A DNA stretch of 64,000 nt from JALCLA01 sp965653565 (GTDB lineage Bacteria > Pseudomonadota > Gammaproteobacteria > Xanthomonadales > Xanthomonadaceae). The stretch spans positions 10,773 to 74,772 of the forward strand of contig CBFHAI010000019.1 in assembly GCA_965653565.1 (NCBI GenBank), given 5' to 3'. Numbering within the stretch: the stretch's first letter is position 1; every line of letters begins with the position of its first letter. The position numbers and the translations under genes are program-made. The notes under the pieces are model-generated. The model searched no databases and had not been told where the DNA came from. It saw nothing but the letters and a program-made list of their open reading frames with translations. Positions 42,041 to 50,500 of the stretch are shown piece by piece.

Positions 42041-43278
42041 TCGTGCTCGCCGGTTTCACGCTGGCCGTGGCCGCGGTGTTCTCGTTCTACACGATCGTAT
42101 TCGCGTACGAACTGGAAGATGCGTTCTTCTTCGCGCAGTTGCGTGAAGAGGCCACGCGCCTGCAGGAAGGACGCGATGCGAGCGGCCACTGGGGCACGAC
42201 GCGCGACCCTCGCATCACCTTGCACCGGCGCGCCGACACCTTGCCCGACGCGGTGCGGACCTTGCTCGATGCGGAACCCGACCGCGTCGAATTTGCGGGC
42301 GGCGACGGCCATCACTACCACTTGCACGTGCTGCCGGACGGCGAAGGCGGCAACGCCTGGCTGCTGTACGACGTCGACGACCGGCTTCTCGTGCGACCGA
42401 TGCGCGGTTCGCTGCTCTGGTTGCTCACCGGCACGGCCTTGCTCGCAGTCACTCTTGCGATCGTCGCGGGCCACCTTGTTGCGCGCGGTCTCACCCGGCG
42501 ACTGTCGCGACTTGCCCACGATGTCGCCGCGCTGGACCCGCAACGGCTTCCGCAGCATTGGACATCGGCGGCGGGCGATGACGAAGTGAGCGTCGTGACA
42601 CGCGGCGTCGATACGCTGGTGTCGCGGCTGCGCGAGTTCGTCGCGCGCGAGCGCAGCTTCACACGCGATGCCAGTCACGAACTGCGCACGCCGCTGGCGG
42701 TGATCCGCAGTGCCGGCGACCAGATCGCGCGGCAGCCGGAGCTGGGTCCGACGGCGCGGCTGCACGCAGCGCTGATCCGCGATTCGACGGCACGCCTGGA
42801 AAGCACGGTCGATACGCTGCTCGCGTTGGCGCGCGAAGAGCAAACCGACGCGCCGTCGCAGGATGTGGTGTTGTTGCCGATGCTCGAACAGGCCATCGTC
42901 GAACAGTCGAGCCGACGCGACGACGGGAACCTGCAGGTGCAAGTGAACGTGCCGGCATCGGCGCGGGTTCACGCGCCGCCGGCCGTACTGCAAATCCTGC
43001 TCGCCAATCTGGTCGGCAATGCCTTCGCGCACTCGAGCACGGGCGTCGTGTCCTTCGCGGTCGAGGGCGAAGAGTTCTGCATTCGCAATCCGGTCGCCGT
43101 CAGCGAGTTGCCGGAAGCAGGTACCGAGGCCACGCCGTTCCAGCGTGGTGCGGGCAGCGACGGGTTCGGCCTGGGCCTGGCGATCGTGCATCGGCTGAGC
43201 GCACGGTTCGCAATCCCGCTGACGATCGAGACGCGCGGCAACGAAGTCGTCGCGCGGCTCAAATTGGCCGGCCTTTGA
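42004..43278 (+). CDS. membrane sensor histidine kinase
   Basis: A 424-residue kinase of the EnvZ/QseC type. It has a first transmembrane helix (about 11-32), a periplasmic domain of about 100 residues, a second helix (about 137-160), HAMP (about 160-215), HisKA with H225 in DASHELRTPLAVI, and a HATPase with NLVGNAF, GFGLGLAI boxes. The start at ATG 42004 lies inside the response regulator gene, the usual coupling for such pairs. The N box and G2 are complete but the G1 box (DxGxG) is degenerate, which may slow autophosphorylation. Confidence 0.88.
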   Translation: MDPPRRLQRRLLIVLAGFTLAVAAVFSFYTIVFAYELEDAFFFAQLREEATRLQEGRDASGHWGTTRDPRITLHRRADTLPDAVRTLLDAEPDRVEFAGGDGHHYHLHVLPDGEGGNAWLLYDVDDRLLVRPMRGSLLWLLTGTALLAVTLAIVAGHLVARGLTRRLSRLAHDVAALDPQRLPQHWTSAAGDDEVSVVTRGVDTLVSRLREFVARERSFTRDASHELRTPLAVIRSAGDQIARQPELGPTARLHAALIRDSTARLESTVDTLLALAREEQTDAPSQDVVLLPMLEQAIVEQSSRRDDGNLQVQVNVPASARVHAPPAVLQILLANLVGNAFAHSSTGVVSFAVEGEEFCIRNPVAVSELPEAGTEATPFQRGAGSDGFGLGLAIVHRLSARFAIPLTIETRGNEVVARLKLAGL

Positions 43279-43492
43279 CATTCATTTGAGCACCGCCTGC
43301 GATGCTGGAATCGCGATTCCCGTGTCCTCGAAAGCGTCAGGGTGAAACCGATGAGTTGCCGCGCGGCCCGCTACGCCCGAGCGGTTCTCACCGCGAGGAC
43401 GTCCTCAACACCAGCCTGTCGGATCTTACCTTCGAGCCCGCTACACTTCCCGCTCGCAACCCACTCGCCAGTCCTACACACCAGGAGGTTTC

Positions 43493-43759
43493 ATGTCGTC
43501 CAGACTCGTGATGCTCGCGCTGGCCAGCTCGCTGCTCGCACCGATCGCATCGGCCGGTGAAGCCGACATCTGCTACAGCGCGAACGTCCCGCTCGGCACC
43601 TCGGCACCGCCGACCAATGCCACCGTGTTCGCCTGCCCCACCGCCGGCAACCTGACCCTGCCGCAGCTGGCCGCCGCCGGCTGGCGCGTCGTGCAGCTCA
43701 CGCCGGTCGTCACCTCCGGCTCCACGCAAGCCAACCAGCTCGTGATCCAACGCCCGTGA
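43493..43759 (+). CDS. small secreted protein, paralogue 1
   Basis: An 88-residue protein with a signal peptide (1-21, ending ASA) and a mature part of only about 66 residues starting GEADICYSANVPLG. The pattern ICYS ... PPTNATVFACPTAG ... LTLPQLAAAGWRVVQLTPV is shared with the next gene. AGGAGG at a good distance supports the ATG at 43493. Its stop overlaps the start of the paralogue (GTGA). No family is recognised. Confidence 0.75.
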   Translation: MSSRLVMLALASSLLAPIASAGEADICYSANVPLGTSAPPTNATVFACPTAGNLTLPQLAAAGWRVVQLTPVVTSGSTQANQLVIQRP

Positions 43760-44058
43760 AGCACTGCCTCGCCGTGATGCTCGCCTGCTGCGCGGTGCCA
43801 TCGATATCGCGCGCGGAAATCTGCTACTCCGATGCGCAGAACGCCGCCGCCGCCGTGCCGCCGACGTCGAGCACCTTCTTCAACTGCCCCGACGCCGGAC
43901 GCAAGACCCTGACCGAACTGGCGCAAGCCGGCTTCGTCGTGATCAAACTCGCGCCGCTCATCGTCGGCCAGGCCGGACCGGAGCTGCAGTCGGCGCAACA
44001 ACTGATCATCGAATTGCCGGCGCGTGTGTTCGCGAGTGGCTTCGAGTCCGGATCGTGA
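43756..44058 (+). CDS. small secreted protein, paralogue 2, with C-terminal FASGFE tag
   Basis: A 100-residue protein with a signal peptide (1-20) and the same mature pattern as its neighbour: ICYSDAQNAAAAVPPTSSTF, FNCPDAG, TLTELAQAGFVVIKLAPLI. Two cysteines are conserved in both, suggesting one disulfide. It ends RVFASGFESGS, a tail the first copy lacks. The start is GTG within the previous stop (GTGA overlap), so the two are translated together. Function unknown. Confidence 0.75.
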   Translation: MKHCLAVMLACCAVPSISRAEICYSDAQNAAAAVPPTSSTFFNCPDAGRKTLTELAQAGFVVIKLAPLIVGQAGPELQSAQQLIIELPARVFASGFESGS

Positions 44059-44070
44059 ATCCGGCAGCCG

Positions 44071-44122
44071 CATCGGCGCGCCGATGGTGAACGCATCCGT
44101 CTGCGCTCTTTGCGGCGCAGAC
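44071..44122 (+). terminator. tandem hairpins after the paralogue pair
   Basis: A perfect 16-bp palindrome (44071-44086) and an 8-bp stem GTCTGCGC/GCGCAGAC (44099-44106 with 44115-44122) follow the stop codon at 44058. There is no T-run, so termination is likely but not certain. The 44099 hairpin also lies just beyond the 3' end of the converging zinc-ribbon gene. Confidence 0.45.
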
Positions 44123-44162
44123 GATGTCGCGCAGTTCGTTGTTTGCAGAATCCGGCGTGGAG

Positions 44163-44375
44163 TTAGGTAACGAACAAGTCGAAGATATTGCTCAACGCCC
44201 GCTTGTCGGCCTTGAAGAATTCGGTATGACGGCAACGCACGCAAGTCACACTCGTGAAGCGGCTGCCCTCCACATCGAACACCTTCGCCAGCACACTGCC
44301 GGCCACATGCATTTCGCCGAGCTCGCAGGCGGTGTGTTTGCAGCGCAAACAGCTGAAGTTGGTTAGCTCGGCCAT
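44163..44375 (-). CDS. small zinc-ribbon protein
   Basis: A 70-residue protein with two CxxC knuckles: C9/C12 (SCLRCKH) and C45/C48 (TCVRCRHTEFF). This is the layout of the COG3478 'nucleic-acid-binding Zn-ribbon' group, for which no function is established. It is a single gene between the secreted pair and hipA. Full length for the family. Confidence 0.8.
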   Translation of the reverse strand: MAELTNFSCLRCKHTACELGEMHVAGSVLAKVFDVEGSRFTSVTCVRCRHTEFFKADKRALSNIFDLFVT

Positions 44376-44468
44376 GGTTTGTCCTCCAGCGAAGCTACGA
44401 TTCTAGCTACGGCACGAGGAGAAATGTATTCGGAACGAGTCAGGTGCAGGCGCAATGCAGCACGCGCA

Positions 44469-45755
44469 TCAACCGACGATGTTCTGCGCGATGTCGCGTT
44501 CGCGATGCTCGAAGGCATCGACGAACTGGTCGAGCTCGCGATGGCTCATGCCGATGGAATGTCCGACCTGACGCCAACGGCTGGTTGCGCGCTCAACCTC
44601 GGCCAGTATTCGAATGGCGGCGCCACGGTCGATGCGGAAATACGGCGCGACTGACATCAAGGCCCCGATCGATGCCTCCGGCCCGGCGTCCTCCGAGATC
44701 CAGGTTTTCAGTTCGCGGGCGCGCTCGGGAAATGGATTGACGTCGAAGGCTGGCGCCAGCGTCCATTGCCCTCGTTGGCGGTGCAGGAATCCGTGGTTGT
44801 GGAGGTGATCATCTACGTTGGTGATGAGAATCGAGAAGGCGATGCGTCGCCACAATTCTTCGATGTCGGCTTGGGTCCGGGCGCCTACCTGCCGCAGGAC
44901 CTCGACGATTTCCGTGTAGCTATGTTCACTTCCGTCCGCGGTGTCTACGCCGAGCATGGTTGCCGCGGAGACGTACATCAAACGACCGCCGTCGTCCGGC
45001 CGATCGAATCGACGGATCAGTGCGACCGGACTGCCATCGCTGTCCACCAACCTGGCCTCGGCGGCATCGATGCCGGCGTCCCGCGCCAACAGGAGGGCCA
45101 GCACTTCTCCCTTGGTCACGGCGCGGTCGTCTTGCACGCTGGGGAATTTGCCGAGGGACAATCGGCCGTCCTCATCGATTACGGTACATTTCGGGCGCAA
45201 GCCTCCCAGGCTGGTACCGCGGCCGCGCAGGTAGGCCAGGTCGTCCGCGGTTTCGGTGTGCTGCTCCACCGCCCGCGATGCGGAACGCAACATGCCCAAC
45301 TCGATCAGTGGCGGCGCGGTGCGTCTTGCAGGATCCGACGCTCGTTGAAAACATCCGCTCTCATCGCGGAAGCGCAATGCGCCGACGCGACTGGTGTCGT
45401 CGACCGCCAAGAGCAGATCAACGTGATTCAATGCGTGCGCTTCGACGACCGCACCGGTCTGCCTGGCCTGTTGGCGTTGCTTCGCATGGTCGCGCAGGAT
45501 GACCTTGCGTCCCCAGCCATCGGGCTCGGTGTCCGCGATCGCGCCATGGAATAGCGAACCATCGCGCCCTTGCTGGTGGAACTGCATGCCGGAAACCAGG
45601 GGCAGCCCCGGTTCGAGCGCGAAACGATCTTCGGCAGCCAACCAATCCGGGTGATATTCGAAACCCGCACTCTGACGTGCGCCCTGAACTTCGAATCGGA
45701 GCGTGCCGACCTGGCGCGTGGATTCGCCGAGAAAAACATCGAGCACCCGTTTCAT
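44469..45755 (-). CDS. hipA: HipA-like serine/threonine kinase toxin
   Basis: HipA toxins phosphorylate glutamyl-tRNA synthetase or related targets and induce growth arrest. The 428-residue protein has the N-terminal couple domain (1-105), the ejectable P-loop GTSLGGLRPK (180-189; the usual following Ala is Cys), the catalytic segment TNVDDHLHNHGF (312-323; Asp base at 315) and DVNP (338-341) for metal binding. All key catalytic residues are present. Its ATG overlaps the antitoxin stop (ATGA). Confidence 0.92.
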   Translation of the reverse strand: MKRVLDVFLGESTRQVGTLRFEVQGARQSAGFEYHPDWLAAEDRFALEPGLPLVSGMQFHQQGRDGSLFHGAIADTEPDGWGRKVILRDHAKQRQQARQTGAVVEAHALNHVDLLLAVDDTSRVGALRFRDESGCFQRASDPARRTAPPLIELGMLRSASRAVEQHTETADDLAYLRGRGTSLGGLRPKCTVIDEDGRLSLGKFPSVQDDRAVTKGEVLALLLARDAGIDAAEARLVDSDGSPVALIRRFDRPDDGGRLMYVSAATMLGVDTADGSEHSYTEIVEVLRQVGARTQADIEELWRRIAFSILITNVDDHLHNHGFLHRQRGQWTLAPAFDVNPFPERARELKTWISEDAGPEASIGALMSVAPYFRIDRGAAIRILAEVERATSRWRQVGHSIGMSHRELDQFVDAFEHRERDIAQNIVG

Positions 45756-46081
45756 AGCGGCTTGGCTTTCTTCGGCCGTACCCGTTGCGGCAGGCGACTG
45801 CTGTCCATCAGCATTCCGGTTTCATCGCTGCGGCTGTCCGCGATCTCGGCCAGGCCGTTGGAGAATCCGAGCGTGAACAAGGTCATTGCGTACACCCCCA
45901 TGGACACGCTGGGGTCGCCTTTCTCGACCTTCAGGTAGGTCGCCTTCGAGACGCCGACGCGTTCGACCATCATTTCGACGGTCAGACTGCGTTTTCGGCG
46001 CGCGTCCCTGAGGTCCTTGCCAAGCTTGGCAAGGGCACGCCGGACCCGGGGAGGGAGGATGTCAGTGACGGGAGATCGCAT
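45752..46081 (-). CDS. hipB: HipB-like XRE-family antitoxin
   Basis: A 109-residue DNA-binding antitoxin with a helix-turn-helix at about 22-75 (RDARRKRSLTVEMMVERVGV, SKATYLKVEKGDPSVSMGVY). A disordered basic C-terminus (RLPQRVRPKKAKPL) could insert into HipA or mark it for proteolysis. HipB normally represses its own operon by binding inverted repeats upstream; such repeats are visible at 46085-46140. GAGG 8 bases before the ATG serves as ribosome-binding site. Confidence 0.88.
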   Translation of the reverse strand: MRSPVTDILPPRVRRALAKLGKDLRDARRKRSLTVEMMVERVGVSKATYLKVEKGDPSVSMGVYAMTLFTLGFSNGLAEIADSRSDETGMLMDSSRLPQRVRPKKAKPL

Positions 46082-46084
46082 AAA

Positions 46085-46140
46085 TAAGGCCTCATAAAAT
46101 AGCCCTTAAGCTTGTTAAGGGATAGATTATTAGTCCTTAT
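46085..46140 (-). promoter_or_regulatory. operator/promoter region of hipBA
   Basis: An AT-rich stretch with four TAAGG/CCTTA half-sites: 46085-46089, 46104-46108, 46116-46120 and 46135-46139. The central pair forms a perfect inverted repeat CCCTTAA-GCTTG-TTAAGGG (46103-46121). This is the expected form for autoregulation by a HipB dimer or by a HipBA complex bound to two sites. Confidence 0.7.
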
Positions 46141-46626
46141 CCGCCTGGGGCGGAGACATGTCAAGTCCGATCAAGCCCCGGTGGGCAGCAGGCATGTCGG
46201 CGCCGGGCCGCTGAACACCCGCAGTAGCGCGCCGTGCAATCCGCCTCCTGCCTTTCGGCGATGCACCTGCCGCCACCCGCTCGCCGAGCAGCGCACTCGA
46301 CAGTCGGGAGTGCGGAACGAAAGGAAGACGAGCGCGGAACGTTCGGGGCTCGCATCGCGCGCGCCGCCATCTATCGGAACTACATCAGATCGCGAGTGAG
46401 CGAGTGAGGATCATCGCGCGCGTATCGATGGCATGGAGTCGATTCGAGGCAAGGGCCGGTAAGTTGCTCTGACCCCAAGCGATCCGTCGCGCTTGTCCAC
46501 CCTTTTGCCGGGGTTCGTATCAGGTAGCACTGGCATTCGCCATCGCGAGGTAACGCGTTCTCCCTACCCGCCGTTCGCACTCCTGCATGGAAAACGATCG
46601 CCCATCACCGAATCGGAGGTCCGCGC
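46141..46626. other. intergenic region with a decayed C4-like/small-ORF repeat module
   Basis: From about 46220 to 46476 the sequence matches in patches the intact module at 56520-57216. Shared words include CGCCTCCTGCCTTTCG (46238-46253), CCACCCGCTCGCCGAG (46273-46288), GGAGTGCGGA and GAAAGGAAGACG (46310-46335), and the end GTAAGTTGCTCTGACCCC (46459-46476). The start codon of the small ORF is lost (AAC in place of ATG) and stops interrupt it. The last 150 bases hold the upstream region of the next gene. Confidence 0.65.
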
Positions 46627-47418
46627 ATGCGCCTGTTTATCGCCGCACTCGTCTTGTCACTCGCCAGCCCCGGCGCCTCGGCCCGGATGTACCTGCAGGG
46701 CAAGGATTCCTTTGCTCGCTGCAAACCGTGTTCCGAGATCGCCAACATCACCTTCGCCTACAACAAGGTTGGAGCTCTCAACTGCGCCTACGGCTGTACG
46801 ACGTCTTGCAGCGCGATTCCGAAAGCGACGAATGACTCTTCCGAACGTGCCTCCGCTCAGGACGATCCCTTGCGCGGACTGGATCCCCTGTCGCTTGCGC
46901 CGAGCGCCGCATGCCCGGGGAAGGACGTCCCAAGGTTGCTGCTCAACTACTATGCATTCGATATTGACGACGCGCAGATTCGTGCGATAGCAAAGGTATC
47001 TCCCCCGGCTGCATGGTTCGTGGCCGTGCTGCGCGACCAACCGGAAATCCCGCCGGTAGCCCTCGAGGAAGGCGAGACGATCGATGAATCCATCGTCACC
47101 GCCGAGAACATCGATCTGCTCCTCGAGGGCTTGGACGACGACGTCAGTCATGCCGCAGTGTCCCCGCCCCTCGAAGGCGACGTCTCGTTCGTGACCAACA
47201 CGCGCGTGCATCGCCTACCCAACGGCCGTCGCGTGTTCGTCGTGGAATCTCGCGTCCTGGACCACCCGACCGGCGCGACGCTGGCGACGCCGTATCCGCG
47301 TTTCGCGGTCGAGATCGAGCAAATCGCGAACCAGACCCGCAAGGTGGGCGGCGCGGAAGGCAGCGATGCCACGCTGTGGCGTGTGGTGTCGTGGGGCAGT
47401 CCCGAGCGCTACTTCTGA
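46627..47418 (+). CDS. secreted protein of unknown function
   Basis: A 263-residue protein with a signal peptide (1-19, ending ASA). The N-terminal mature part has six cysteines within about 80 residues (ARCKPCSE, NCAYGCTTSCS, AACPG) and could be disulfide-rich. The C-terminal half contains FVTNTRVHRLPNGRRVFVVE and FAVEIEQI, a beta-rich pattern. GGAGG seven bases upstream supports the ATG at 46627. No family is recognised. Confidence 0.7.
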   Translation: MRLFIAALVLSLASPGASARMYLQGKDSFARCKPCSEIANITFAYNKVGALNCAYGCTTSCSAIPKATNDSSERASAQDDPLRGLDPLSLAPSAACPGKDVPRLLLNYYAFDIDDAQIRAIAKVSPPAAWFVAVLRDQPEIPPVALEEGETIDESIVTAENIDLLLEGLDDDVSHAAVSPPLEGDVSFVTNTRVHRLPNGRRVFVVESRVLDHPTGATLATPYPRFAVEIEQIANQTRKVGGAEGSDATLWRVVSWGSPERYF

Positions 47419-47452
47419 TTGAAGGCGCTGCTTCTCGCCTTCTGTGCCACTG

Positions 47453-47492
47453 CCCCGCGGCCTTTCGCCGTTGCAGGCGAAAGGCCGCGGGG
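47453..47492. terminator. strong hairpin between convergent genes
   Basis: A perfect 17-bp stem (47453-47469 with 47476-47492) and a 6-base loop lie between the ends of two converging genes. There is no T-run on either side, but the position and stability suggest a shared transcription end. Confidence 0.7.
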
Positions 47493-47506
47493 TCCATTGC
47501 AGGCAG

Positions 47507-50500
47507 TCAGCCGCGGCGCAGTGCGCGGCCCGCCAGCAGCAGCATCAAGGCCGCCAGCATGACGAGCAGTTGATTGCTGCTCGCCGGGATCACGGCCGGC
47601 GCGCTCGGGCCCACGCCGGACCCGACCACGGTGCTCGCCGACGACGACGTGTCGCCCGGAGTCGGGTCCTGGCTGTCCGATACCACCGAGGCGATGTTGA
47701 TGATCGTCGTGGGCCCGCTATACCCAGGCGGGACGAGGAACGTCGACTGCACCGTGCGCGTCTGGTTGACCGCCAGATCGCCGAGCGCACACGGGAAGGC
47801 CGTCGTGCAATCGCCGGCATTCGACACGAACTGCAAGCCCGCGGGTGTCGGATCGGTGAGCACCGTGTTCACCGCGGTGTGCGGGCCGAGGTTGCGCACG
47901 ACGATGGTGAAGGTGACCGGCGCACCGACGGTTCCGTTCGCGGGGCCGCTCTTCTGGATCGTGAGATCGGCGATCACCCCGCCCAGCGGCGTGCCGGCGT
48001 CGTCGCTGTCGGTGACGGGGTTGCCGCCGGGCGCGTTCGCCCTCGCGGCGGCGACGTTGGTCAGCACGCCGCCCGCGCCGGCTTCGGCCAGCGTGATCGT
48101 GTGGCTGTAGGGATTGCAGGTCGCGGTCTGATTCGGCGCCAGCGTCGTCGGTGCGCATGTCAGTGCCACGGCTGTCGCACCGGCCAGGCTGTCGCTCACC
48201 GCGAGCGCACTCAGCGTCACGTTGCCGACGTTGCGCACGGTCACCGCGTAGGCGATGGTTTCGTCGACATCGCCGGTGCCGTTGCCGTTGCCGTCGTTCA
48301 ACGTCGCCAGCTTGACCACTTCCAGCGCCGGCTGCGGCGCGATCGTCGTGATCTCTTCGTCGGTGCCGGTGACCGGCGGCGTGCCGATCGGGCCCGGTGG
48401 CGTGCCGGTCGCCGTCGCGGCATTGGTGACGTTGCCGGCATCGACGTTGGCCTGCGTCACCGTGTAGTTGCCGGTGCAGGTGATCGACGCGCCCGCCGCG
48501 AGCGTGGCCGGCACCGCCGGTGCGCAGCTCAGGCCCGCGATCAGCGAGTCGGTGACGCCGACGCTGCCAAGCGTGACGTTGCCGGTATTGGTGGCGACGA
48601 TCTGGTAGCTGAGCACCGTTCCGGCAACGATCGGCGCGGTCGCATCGGTGCGCGTCTTCACCACCGTGATCGCGGGGCCGGGCTGCGGTCCGGTCGCGAC
48701 GGCTTCGTCGCTATCCTGCACCGGGCCGCCGCTCGGCGGTGTGGCCGTGACCGTCGCGGTGTTGGTGACCGTCCCGCTGTCGACGTCGCCAGCGGTGACG
48801 GCATAGGTTCCCGTGCACACGAGATTCGCGCCCGGAGCCAGCGTGGCCGGCTGCGCCGGCGCGCAGGTCAGCGCAGCGAGCAAGGGATCGGCGATGCTCA
48901 CGTTCGAGAGCGTCACGTTGCCCGTGTTGGTAGCGGTCAGCTGGTAGTCGATGCTGTCGCCCACCGCAACATAGGCGGCGCCGGCGGTGATTTCCTTCAG
49001 CAACTCGATGGCCGGTGCCGGCGGAGAGATCGGCGTGCTCGTGGTGTCGGACTCTTCCAGCGGCGGCAACGTCGGGTTCATCGGATCCGGATCGGTCGGA
49101 TCCGGCGCCGTCGCCGTGGCGGTGTTGATGAGGGCCACGCCGGCGTCGACGTCGGACTGCGTCACGGTGTAGCTGCCGGTGCAGGTGAGCGACGCGCCGA
49201 TCGCCAGGTTCGCCGGCTGCGCCGGCGTGCAGGCGAGCGTCGGCAAGCGGGGATCGGCGATCGCGACGCCGCTCAGTGCGATGTTGCCGGTGTTCGTGGC
49301 GGTGAGCGCGTAGTCGATGGTTTCGTTGGCGTCGGCGGCGGCGTTGCCGTTGCCGTCGTTGAGCGTCGCGCCCTTGACCAGTGCCAGTTGCGGCACGACC
49401 GGCACCGGCGTCTCCACGCAGCCGCTGCTCGGACACGACGGCACGATTCCGCCGGTCGGGTAGGCCAGATTCACCACGCGCGTCGCAGCGGCCGGCAAGG
49501 GATCGACCACTTGCACCGTCACCATGAGCACCAGGCTGCCGGCCGCCGGCACCGTCAGTCCGGTCCACGTGACCACGCCCGCCGCATGCGCGCCGCCGGT
49601 GTCCGCGCTGACGAAGATGACGTTCGCGTCCAGTGCGTCGGTGACCGAGTAGCCGGTCGCGGCGACGCCGCCGCTGTTGCTCAGCGTGATCGAATAAGTC
49701 AGCGTTTCGCCGGGCGAGGCGATGCCGTTCGCGGGCGCATTGCCTTCGCCGGACAGCGTCTTCGTCAGGCGCACGTTGGACGCGAGCGGATGGGTCGTGC
49801 TGCAGTCGCTGCAGCTCGGATCCGGATCGCCGCCGTCGTTGCTCGGATCGATCGCGACGTTGTTGCCGACCGAGCCGCTGGCCGAGGCGAGAACGTCGGC
49901 GCTGTAGGAGACCGAATAGGTTCCGACCGCGCGGCCCGCCGGCAAGGTGAAGCTGCGCACGTTGCCGGCACCGCCGAGCACGAAGCCATCGCCGTTGGCC
50001 ACGAGCTGGAAGTTGCCGAGTTGCGCGTCGAGCGTATCGGTGAGCACCAGCGCGGCCGTGGTCGGGGCGCCGGTGACGGCGACCGACAGCGTGTAGGTGA
50101 TGGTGTCGCCTGCGGCGACCTGCGCACCATCGGCGGGATTGGCCGACTTGTTCACCGACACTTGCGGCGCGGCGATCGTGGTGACGACGGGCGGCGTGTC
50201 GCAGTCGGTGGCCGCCACGCAATCGGGATCGCCGCCGCCGGTCACGCCGGCGGTGTTGCTCACGCTCGCACCGGCGGCGACGGTCGGCGTCACGTTGATG
50301 GTGATCGCGACCGACTCGCCGATCTGCAGATCGCCCTGCGCGATCGAGCACGTGACAACCTGCGCCGCGATCGTGCAACCGGGCCCGGCACTGTTGATCG
50401 TGAGTCCAGCCGGGACGGTGTCGCTGACCGTCGCGTTTGCCGTCGCGTCGGCGGTACCCTCGTTGGTGACCGTCACGGTGTAGTCGTACGCGACGCCGAC

